This document shows, piece after piece, positions 55,431-62,914 of a DNA stretch of 64,000 bases. Origin of the DNA: UBA8752 sp049610565. Lineage in GTDB: Bacteria > Bacteroidota > Bacteroidia > Flavobacteriales_D > Sanyastnellaceae. The DNA lies in NCBI GenBank assembly GCA_049610565.1, contig JBMYZR010000005.1:4004-68003 (forward strand). The letters run 5' to 3'. Within the stretch, counting starts at the first letter, position 1; every line of letters begins with the position of its first letter. The notes under the pieces are model-generated. The model was not told where the DNA came from. It made no database searches and worked only from the letters and a program-made list of their open reading frames with translations. A program made the translations under genes and the position numbers.

Positions 55431-57026
55431 ATGAACACCCGTCTGTCATCCGCGCCGCAAGACGTCCCCCGCGAGGAGGTCGTGCTGCGCCTGCTGCCGG
55501 AACTCGCCCACGACCGCGAGGCCATCGAGCGCGCGCTCCGCAGGCAGGTGGGGGAGCTGGGCGACTGGGTGGTGCTCCGGCGCAGCCTCGATGCCCGGAA
55601 ACACCCCGCCACCGTCGAGTTGCGGGTGGCCCTCGGGCTGGACGCCGTCCCCGCCCGCCGGGGAAGGTGGCAATCCGTGGAGGGCGCACCGGAAGTGGTG
55701 GTCGTGGGCGCTGGACCTGCTGGATTGTTCTGCGCACTGAGACTGATTGAACTGGGGCTGCGCCCCATTGTCCTCGAACGGGGAAAGGCCGTGCGCGAGC
55801 GCCGTCGGGACCTCGTGGCCCTCATCCGGGAAGGTCGGGTGGATCCGGAGTCCAACTACTGTTTCGGCGAGGGCGGAGCCGGCACCTACTCGGACGGCAA
55901 GCTCTACACGCGGGCCAAGAAGCGCGGCGATTGGCACGCCGCCCTCGGCTGGTTCGTGGAACACGGCGCAGACCCGGACATTCTGGTGGACACCCATCCC
56001 CACATCGGCACCAACAAGCTGCCGGGCATCATCGAGGCCATGCGGGAGCGCATCGTTTCCTGCGGCGGAGAGGTGCGGTTCGGCGTCCGGGTGGATGGGC
56101 TCCTTCGGAACGCAGAGGGGCGGGTGCTCGGCGTGCGGACTCCGGAAGCGGAACTGCGTGCCGAGGGGGTCGTCCTGGCCACCGGTCACGGTGCGCGCGA
56201 TGTCTTCGCGTGGATGGCCGAGGAAGGCCTGGCCATCGAACGCAAGCCCTTTGCCCTCGGCGTGCGCATTGAGCACCCCCAGAGCTGGGTCGACCAACGG
56301 CAATACCGACTTGCGTCGGGCGAGCAGGCCGGTGCGCGCCACCTTCCGCCGGCCGCGTACTCCTTGGTCACACAAGCCAAGGGAGGCGGCGTCTTTTCGT
56401 TTTGCATGTGCCCCGGCGGCGTCATTGCACCCTGCGCCACGGAGGATGGGGAAATCGTCACCAATGGATGGAGCCCGTCCAAGCGCAACAACGCGTGGGC
56501 CAACAGCGGCATCGTCACTACGGTGGAGGAAGCCGATCTCGATGCGGCGGGCCACACCGGCCCCTTGGGCGGCGTCGAGTTCCAGCGCGAGGTCGAACAG
56601 GCCTGCCACCGGGCTGGTGGCGGCGGCCAAGTGGCGCCGGCTCAAAGGCTGACGGATTTCGTGATGCGAAGGACCTCGAAGGACCTGCCGGATTGCAGTT
56701 ACCTCGCCGGGTTGCGGTCGGTCGACCTGACCCGGTTGTTGCCGGGGTTCATCGTCGACCGGTTGATTCCCGGCATTCGGGATTTCGAACGGAAGATGCC
56801 CGGGTACCTGCACCCCGACGCCATTGTCGTGGCGCCGGAAAGCCGCACATCCAGCCCGGTTCGCATGGTGCGGGACCGCACAACCTGCATGATGCCCGGC
56901 GCCGAGGGCCTGTATCCCTGCGGCGAAGGGGCCGGGTATGCCGGTGGCATCCTGTCTGCCGCGATGGACGGCATGCGGGTGGCCGCCGCCCTGGCGGAAC
57001 AGGTGCCCGCTTCCGCAAAAGGCTGA
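55431..57026 (+). CDS. Uncharacterised FAD-dependent dehydrogenase (COG2509 family)
   Basis: A 531-residue flavoprotein. After about 85 residues of a helical N-terminal domain (EEVVLRLLPELAHDREAIERAL) comes the FAD dinucleotide-binding motif VVVVGAGPAGLFCALRLIELG. Then come the family-specific NYCFGEGGAGTYSDGKLYTR, VLATGHGARDVF, FCMCPGGVI and the final YPCGEGAGYAGGILSAAMDGM loop. Relatives are annotated only as putative dehydrogenases; substrate unknown. It is a single-gene unit whose start is set by the promoter-like TAATTTG box. Confidence 0.9.
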   Translation: MNTRLSSAPQDVPREEVVLRLLPELAHDREAIERALRRQVGELGDWVVLRRSLDARKHPATVELRVALGLDAVPARRGRWQSVEGAPEVVVVGAGPAGLFCALRLIELGLRPIVLERGKAVRERRRDLVALIREGRVDPESNYCFGEGGAGTYSDGKLYTRAKKRGDWHAALGWFVEHGADPDILVDTHPHIGTNKLPGIIEAMRERIVSCGGEVRFGVRVDGLLRNAEGRVLGVRTPEAELRAEGVVLATGHGARDVFAWMAEEGLAIERKPFALGVRIEHPQSWVDQRQYRLASGEQAGARHLPPAAYSLVTQAKGGGVFSFCMCPGGVIAPCATEDGEIVTNGWSPSKRNNAWANSGIVTTVEEADLDAAGHTGPLGGVEFQREVEQACHRAGGGGQVAPAQRLTDFVMRRTSKDLPDCSYLAGLRSVDLTRLLPGFIVDRLIPGIRDFERKMPGYLHPDAIVVAPESRTSSPVRMVRDRTTCMMPGAEGLYPCGEGAGYAGGILSAAMDGMRVAAALAEQVPASAKG

Positions 57027-57030
57027 ACGG

Positions 57031-57060
57031 CGCCCCGCAGGGCCCCGTTGCCGCGGGGCG
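57031..57060. terminator. GC-rich hairpin between convergent genes
   Basis: CGCCCCGC (57031-57038) pairs perfectly with GCGGGGCG (57053-57060) around a 14-nt loop, in the gap between the stops of the FAD dehydrogenase and the barrel/SPOR gene. There is no T tract, so it may stop 3' decay or assist Rho rather than terminate on its own. Confidence 0.45.
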
Positions 57061-59058
57061 TCAGTCCTCGAGAAGAATCAGTGCCTCCGCCACGGGGACG
57101 ATGCGGCCCGAGACCTCACCGACCACGAAGGCGTCGGGGAAACCGGCGGATTGGGTCGCGGGCAACGCCATGCGGGCCTCCGCAATGGACGCGTAGCGGC
57201 CCTGGAAGTAGCGGTGCCACCCCGGCGCCTCCCGGTGTTCGACCTCCCCGAGATCGAGGAAGGCGTTGAGGGCGTCCGTGGAGACCTGGTCCTTCAGTGC
57301 GCCCAGCTGGATGCGGAAGGTCACCTTGTCGGCATCGAACTGGGGTGTGCTGGCGTCCGCCAACTCCGTTTCACCGACTTCATTGGACGCGCTGCCTTGG
57401 GAATACGTGGTCACGAAGGCCCCGATGAAGCCCCGCTCTTCCATGGTGGATTTGTGGGCCTGGGCCTCGGTCAAAGTGCTGAAGGCAGGGCTCACCACGC
57501 GGGTCAGACCATCTTCACCCCGGAACCGCACCACGTTGAGGCCGGCAAAGAGGTTGTCGAGCTCTTCTTCAGCCGGTGCGCGGAAGGCGCCCAGCTGCAC
57601 CCGGTAGTGGTCAGGCGCAGCGACTGCCACGTCTGCCTCGACCTCCTCGATCTCCTCGATGTCCTCGTGCCCCTCTGCCACAGCGACGGAGGCGGGCGCC
57701 TCAGGCTCGATGATTTCCGGCTCCAGGCCGTGTTCCTCGAGGACTTCAACGGCACGGTCTGCCGCCACGGGATCGGGGCCAACCTGCACTTCGATGGCTT
57801 CCGACGTCTCCTTCAGGTGGGCAAAGGCCAGCAGGGAGTGCTGTTCGGCCGACGTCCATCCGTTCTCCGGCTTGGGGACGCGCACGGTGAAGCCGCTCCA
57901 GTCGGTCAGGTCGGACGCGACCTGTCCACGGATGGTGTCCCAATCGGCGGTGGACGCCATCAGCGGGTCGATCACGACCCCCCGGCCATCCACACGCGTG
58001 TGACGTGAATTCGGCTCCTCATCGCGGTAATCGGCATAGCCGTCTCCGTCGGAATCGACCGGACAGCCGTCCGCGTCGACCTCCACTCCGGCAGGGCTGC
58101 CGGGACAGCGGTCCCGGAGGTTGTCCACCCCGTCGCCATCGGTGTCCATCGCGGCCAGCAAGGCCGCATCCACGGACGTCATGCCCGGAACCACAGGGGG
58201 CGGCGCCACCTTCTTGCCCAGCTTGCCGAGCCGGATGCCCAGCCCGAAGAATCCGCTGGCCAGCGCGTCCCCGGAGAGGATGCGGCCGGAATTCTGGTGG
58301 TCGACGGCATCGGTCAGTCCGAGCCAGCCGCCCAGGCCCATGCGCATGCGGACCCGCGGACTGACGTCCATCCGGACGCCGATCTGGGCCGGGATGGCCA
58401 GGCTGCGGCCCGATCCAGCTGCGCTCTCCACGCCGGAGAGGTCGCTTTCGTAGGTGTAATCGCGGCGAAGGATGGTCGCGTTGCCATCGTGGTCGCCGGC
58501 TTCATCGATGTCACGCAGGGTGCCGTCCGACCAGAGGTGGTAGGTGCGGCCCAGCGCGTCTTCGAGGTCCTGTTTCATGATGTGGTCCACGTGCGCGATG
58601 CCGATGCCGATGAAGGGCTGGAATCCGGTCGTGATGCGCGCATTGCGGGTGGTGGCCTTCTGGGTCTCGTTCTTGGCGAGCGAATAGTTGACCATCACGG
58701 CGGCGGACTGGATTTCCGTCTGGAGTCCATTGATGTAGCCGTCATCGGTCACGATCTGGGTGCGCGCGCCCTGAAATTCCACTTCCCACGGGCCGTTCCA
58801 TCGGGCCTGGATGGACAGTGCCTGACCGAAGCCGGTGTTGCCCAGGTGGTGGGCACCATAAGAGCGGGTCCGTTCCGTGTGCAGGGTCGTCGGCCCCATC
58901 TGCAAACCGGCGTGGATGGCGGCCGGTTGGCCGTTCGGCGCACTTTGGCCGCTGGCCGTCTGGGTCGAGGCCGGCAGCAGAAAGGCAATCAACGTGGCCG
59001 TTGCGCACTCAAGAAGGCGTCGGGCAACCGTGTGGGTGTGGGTAAACATGGAGAACAT
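57061..59058 (-). CDS. Outer-membrane barrel protein with thrombospondin type 3 repeats and two SPOR-like domains
   Basis: A 665-residue exported protein. After the signal peptide (to about residue 38, TASGQ) comes an outer-membrane-protein-like barrel (about 45-285), then calcium-binding TSP3 repeats (about 300-345: DTDGDGVDNLRDRCPGSPAG, DADGCPVDSDGDGYADYRD). An OmpA domain would usually follow this arrangement. Instead there is a linker with a Glu/Val-rich stretch and two beta-alpha repeats starting HYRVQLGAFRAPAEEEL and FRIQLGALKDQVSTDAL that look like SPOR murein-binding modules. Starts at 59058 and 59049 are both possible. It probably links outer membrane and cell wall. Confidence 0.8.
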   Translation of the reverse strand: MFSMFTHTHTVARRLLECATATLIAFLLPASTQTASGQSAPNGQPAAIHAGLQMGPTTLHTERTRSYGAHHLGNTGFGQALSIQARWNGPWEVEFQGARTQIVTDDGYINGLQTEIQSAAVMVNYSLAKNETQKATTRNARITTGFQPFIGIGIAHVDHIMKQDLEDALGRTYHLWSDGTLRDIDEAGDHDGNATILRRDYTYESDLSGVESAAGSGRSLAIPAQIGVRMDVSPRVRMRMGLGGWLGLTDAVDHQNSGRILSGDALASGFFGLGIRLGKLGKKVAPPPVVPGMTSVDAALLAAMDTDGDGVDNLRDRCPGSPAGVEVDADGCPVDSDGDGYADYRDEEPNSRHTRVDGRGVVIDPLMASTADWDTIRGQVASDLTDWSGFTVRVPKPENGWTSAEQHSLLAFAHLKETSEAIEVQVGPDPVAADRAVEVLEEHGLEPEIIEPEAPASVAVAEGHEDIEEIEEVEADVAVAAPDHYRVQLGAFRAPAEEELDNLFAGLNVVRFRGEDGLTRVVSPAFSTLTEAQAHKSTMEERGFIGAFVTTYSQGSASNEVGETELADASTPQFDADKVTFRIQLGALKDQVSTDALNAFLDLGEVEHREAPGWHRYFQGRYASIAEARMALPATQSAGFPDAFVVGEVSGRIVPVAEALILLED

Positions 59059-59100
59059 GATGTGGCGTTCACGCTCCATACGGGAAGGGGAGGGCGAGGG

Positions 59101-60282
59101 TTACGTTCGGAGCATCGACTCCGCGAGCTCCCGTCCGACGCGGGTTCCAATGGCCACCCCCATGCCCCCCATGCGCACGGCATGGTGCAGTCCGGGTTGG
59201 CTCTCGCCAATCAAGGGCCGCCGGTCCGGCCCCACACCCAGCCAACCCGTCCACCGGTGGGTCACCGCTTCGACGTTCACCCAACGGCGTGCAGCTTGCT
59301 CCAACGCCGCATCCCATTGCGCCTCCATCTCCACGTTGCGCTCCGGCGGGAGCGGCAGCTCGTACCCCCAATGCCGCCCGCCACCAAAAAGGACATGGTG
59401 CTCATCCAAGGTCCGCATGTAGAGGTAGCCGCGGTCGATGTGGTAGGTGCCCACGGGAAGGGCGCCAGGTGCCACGCGAAGGACGAGAACGCGGTTGGGG
59501 ACTGGTCTCACTTCGAGGCCGCTGACCAAATGGGCCGCCAACCCGTTGGTGCAGAGGCCGGCCTGTCGACTCTCAAGCCCGCCTGCCGAGGTGTCCAGCA
59601 TCCATCCAGTGGGGGACGGGGCCAATGCCTTCACCTCGACCCCATGCAGGCGCTGCACACCCGCGTCATCGAGGGCGCGGTGGAAGGCCGAGACCATCTG
59701 CCCGGTGTGGATCATGCCTTCCCACGGAAGGTGGATGGCGTGGGCTGCACCGAGGGCCTTTGCCTGATCTTCATCCCAGTGGAGCCAAGCTGCTCGTTCA
59801 CCTCCCTTCCCTGTTCCGGCCAATGGGTGAATCCCGCCCAGAGCGGAATTCAACGAGCGACCAGAAAGGTCTTGGAGGGTCTTCAATTCGATGGTCAACT
59901 TGTCGTGCAGTCGTGCATCTTCCTCGGACTGGCTCAGCAATTCCCATCCGCCGGTCCATTGGAGTCCGATCGCCTCAGCGCCGAGCAGTCCGATCAGTTC
60001 GGCCAGGCCTTCCGCCCGCATGCGGATCAGGGCTTCGAGGGCATGCGGTCCGATGGCATCGAGGTCGTCCAGCCATTCTCCGGCGCTGCCGAAACAGGCA
60101 AACCCCGCATTGCGGGTGGTGCCACCGGAGGACAGGGGAGACCGCTCGAGAAGCCGGACCGAGAGGTCGGGCCGGGCGCGCTTCAGATGCAGGGCCGTGG
60201 ACATGCCCACCATGCCGGCTCCGATGACGGTGAAGTCAACGGGTCGAAGCAAATGTTCGGTTTCCCAGTATCCTGTGGGCAT
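59101..60282 (-). CDS. DAO family FAD-dependent amino acid oxidase-like protein
   Basis: A 393-residue flavoprotein of the glycine/D-amino acid oxidase group. The N-terminal FAD motif is DFTVIGAGMVGMSTALHLKR, followed by SGGTTRNAGFACFGSAGE, in which the flavin-facing RNAG segment is seen in glycine oxidase-like enzymes. The C-terminal TGWLGVGPDRRPLIGE and MGGMGVAIGTRVG complete the fold. The cysteine for covalent flavin of the sarcosine oxidases is not evident. Substrate unknown. Its ATG (60282) overlaps the first base of the divergent box TACTTTTG (60282-60289), so both genes share one start region. Confidence 0.88.
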   Translation of the reverse strand: MPTGYWETEHLLRPVDFTVIGAGMVGMSTALHLKRARPDLSVRLLERSPLSSGGTTRNAGFACFGSAGEWLDDLDAIGPHALEALIRMRAEGLAELIGLLGAEAIGLQWTGGWELLSQSEEDARLHDKLTIELKTLQDLSGRSLNSALGGIHPLAGTGKGGERAAWLHWDEDQAKALGAAHAIHLPWEGMIHTGQMVSAFHRALDDAGVQRLHGVEVKALAPSPTGWMLDTSAGGLESRQAGLCTNGLAAHLVSGLEVRPVPNRVLVLRVAPGALPVGTYHIDRGYLYMRTLDEHHVLFGGGRHWGYELPLPPERNVEMEAQWDAALEQAARRWVNVEAVTHRWTGWLGVGPDRRPLIGESQPGLHHAVRMGGMGVAIGTRVGRELAESMLRT

Positions 60283-60289
60283 ACTTTTG
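60282..60289 (+). promoter_or_regulatory. Putative -7 element of the large TPR/coiled-coil protein gene
   Basis: TACTTTTG matches TAnnTTTG perfectly; transcription would begin near 60296, giving a leader of about 33-57 nt depending on the start codon used. Confidence 0.45.
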
Positions 60290-60352
60290 CGTAAGGTAAA
60301 GGTGAAACGTGTCGAAGGTTCGACGGAAATGCCTTATTTCGAGGATGTTGCC

Positions 60353-62908
60353 ATGCGCAGACCAGCAAGAATGAACGGGAAGAATCGGATGTGGTTGATG
60401 CACAGTCTTGTGTGCATGATGGCCTTGGTGTTGTCCGTCCCCTCCCTTCTGGGCCAGGGCAGCATCGAAGTGGACGGCACCGTTCGCGACAAGGACACCA
60501 ACCAGAAGCTCTCGGGCGTCGAGGTCACGGTCCTGCAGGACGGACAGCCCTATGACGTGGTGAGGACCCTGGGCAATGGCAAGTACACCCTCAGCCTCGA
60601 CCACGGTGCGGATTACCAGCTCGTGTTCACCTACGAGGACCTCAGCGTGCGCAGTGTGGAGGTCAACACGTCGACCATTCCCGATGCCTTTCGCGAACGG
60701 CCGTTCTTCCTCAATGTCGAGATGAGCCTCTTCGAGGTGCCGCCGGGATTCGACCAGTCGCTCCTCGACGAGCCCATCGGCAAGGTGTCCTTTGACGAGG
60801 CCAAGGAAAAGCTCGACTGGGACCTCCGCTACACGCGCAACATGCAGAATCGGATTGAGTCGGCATTGGAGAGCGCGGCGGAATCCGGTGGGGCAGAGGC
60901 CGACGAAGGGGGCAACGCCCCGGCGACGAACCGGGCGTACGAGGAGCACATGCGGAAGGCCGAAGTGGAATTCGGCCGCGGGCGCTATGAGCAAAGCATC
61001 AATTGGCTCGAGCGGGCGTTGAACGAGGTGCCCGGCGACGCCAGGGCTGAGGCCATGATGGAGGAGGCTGTGGAGCTGCAGGCGGAAGCCGAGGAGGCTG
61101 CGGCCATTGACGCCGACTACGAGCGGTTGATGCGCGAGGGCAAGATTCAGCTCAAGCGCAAGGAATGGGACGCAGCGCGCACGGCGTTGGAGTCCGCGTT
61201 GGAATTGAAGCCGGACGAGGCCGAGCCCCGTGAATTGCTGGCGGAGATTCCCTCCGGCGACACCGAGGAGGAAGTGGTCTCCGAACCGGTTCAGGAAGAA
61301 GAGGATGGCGACGACGATGCCGCCTCGGCGCGCGCAGACCGGGCTGCCCAGGCTGCAGCGGATGCCGCGGCCGAGGAGGAGGCCAACCGCCGCAAGGAGT
61401 ACGAGCGCGTCATCGCCAAGGCGGACAAGAGTTTTGACAAGCAGAACTACGCGGAGGCCAAGGCGCTGTATCTGAATGCCGCCAACCTGATGCCTGAGGA
61501 GCAGTATCCGGTGGACCGGGCAGAGGAGTCCGATGCGCGCATCGTGGACATCACGCAACTGGGCGACGAAGAAGAGTCTGCCGGCCGAAACGATGAAGCC
61601 GCCGAATTGGACCGCGCCTATGAGGACAAGGTTCGGGAAGGCGACGAGGCGTTCGACGCAGAGGATTGGTCCACGGCCAAATCCGCGTATGAAGCCGCCC
61701 AGGACATGAAGCCGATGGAGCGGTACCCCAAGAACCGCCTCCGCCGGATTGCCTCCCTGATGGAAGACATCGGCGTGGAAGGGGAATTGGAGGTGGACAC
61801 CGAGGCCATGCTCGAAGCGTCGGAGGCCGATGCGGCCCGGGCGGCTGAAGAAGCCGATCTGCTTGCGGAGGAACAGGCCGCCCTGCTCTCGGCAGAGCGC
61901 GAGGCCGTCGCGGAGGACGAGGCCCGGCGACGCGAAGAGGCCCGGGCCGCCACGGAGGCCAGCCGGGACCGCAGCAGCAATTACATCCTCGCCCTGCAAC
62001 GGGCGTCCGAGGACGATGCCGAGGCCTACTATCGGAATGCGCTGGACGCCGAGATCCGCGCCCGCGCCCAATCGGTCGAGCTGATGGCGGAAAGCACGCG
62101 GGAATTGAATGCGCTGTGGACGGGCAATAGCCACGCCCGCCGCAGCTCCCAATGGGTGACCATCCAGGAGCAGACCGCCCGGCAGGCCGAAGCGGAATAC
62201 GACGACGCCCTCGTGCGGAACAACCGCATCGCCGACTTCGAATTGCGGGTGCAGGCCCAACAGGAAATCGCAGTGGACCAGGTGACCCGGGCGGACGCCC
62301 TCCGCCGGGACCGCTTCATTTCCATCGAACGCAAGACCGCGCGCAACCAAGCGATGCTGGTCGACCGGACCCAGCGCTACGACACCTTCGTGGACAGCCT
62401 TGATCGACTGTTGCGCGCCTATGCCGACTTCAACCGCGACGTGCGGTTGGCCTCCGTCGATGCCCGCATCATGAACTACGAGGCGGTCCAGCGCAAGGCC
62501 CGCACCCATCAAAAGGTGGGCGAGGGCGAGGAAGCACGCCGCATCGACAATTGGATCGAGATCAAGGAAACGGCGCAAGCCGATGAGCAGGCCAAACGCG
62601 CTGCCGCAGGAGAAGCCCAGCTCCGCTCCGCCACAGCCCGTCGCAAGGTGAATGAGCTGTACAGCGGGGAGCCCCTGACCGCCGAGGACTACAAGGAGGT
62701 CAAGGCCAAGGAGGGCATCCGCAAGGGCGTCGAGGAGCGGAGTTACGAGGAGGGCAATGCCCTGATCGTCGAACGCACCGTCCGCGTGGGCAACGAAGTG
62801 AACGTCTACCGCAAGACCGTCGCCAAGCACGGCGTCTACTACTTCAAGAACAACCAGTCCATCACCAAGGACATCTGGATCCTCGAAACCTTCGAGATCT
62901 CCGACTGA
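60353..62908 (+). CDS. Large exported protein: carboxypeptidase-like domain, TPR-like repeats and long coiled coil
   Basis: An 851-residue exported protein. Signal peptide to about residue 34 (SVPSLLGQ), a carboxypeptidase-regulatory-like beta domain (about 37-125: IEVDGTVRDKDTNQKLSGVEVTV), then about 360 residues of TPR-like repeats, of which three begin YEEHMRKAEVEFGRGRYEQSI, YERLMREGKIQLKRKEWDAA and YEDKVREGDEAFDAEDWSTA. Long, very acidic Ala/Glu coiled-coil stretches lie between and after. The C-terminal about 110 residues are less charged and end IWILETFEISD. Starts at 60329, 60353 and 60371 are in frame; 60353 gives the best basic N-region. Role unknown, probably periplasmic scaffolding. 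Confidence 0.82.
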   Translation: MRRPARMNGKNRMWLMHSLVCMMALVLSVPSLLGQGSIEVDGTVRDKDTNQKLSGVEVTVLQDGQPYDVVRTLGNGKYTLSLDHGADYQLVFTYEDLSVRSVEVNTSTIPDAFRERPFFLNVEMSLFEVPPGFDQSLLDEPIGKVSFDEAKEKLDWDLRYTRNMQNRIESALESAAESGGAEADEGGNAPATNRAYEEHMRKAEVEFGRGRYEQSINWLERALNEVPGDARAEAMMEEAVELQAEAEEAAAIDADYERLMREGKIQLKRKEWDAARTALESALELKPDEAEPRELLAEIPSGDTEEEVVSEPVQEEEDGDDDAASARADRAAQAAADAAAEEEANRRKEYERVIAKADKSFDKQNYAEAKALYLNAANLMPEEQYPVDRAEESDARIVDITQLGDEEESAGRNDEAAELDRAYEDKVREGDEAFDAEDWSTAKSAYEAAQDMKPMERYPKNRLRRIASLMEDIGVEGELEVDTEAMLEASEADAARAAEEADLLAEEQAALLSAEREAVAEDEARRREEARAATEASRDRSSNYILALQRASEDDAEAYYRNALDAEIRARAQSVELMAESTRELNALWTGNSHARRSSQWVTIQEQTARQAEAEYDDALVRNNRIADFELRVQAQQEIAVDQVTRADALRRDRFISIERKTARNQAMLVDRTQRYDTFVDSLDRLLRAYADFNRDVRLASVDARIMNYEAVQRKARTHQKVGEGEEARRIDNWIEIKETAQADEQAKRAAAGEAQLRSATARRKVNELYSGEPLTAEDYKEVKAKEGIRKGVEERSYEEGNALIVERTVRVGNEVNVYRKTVAKHGVYYFKNNQSITKDIWILETFEISD

Positions 62909-62914
62909 CTCCGG

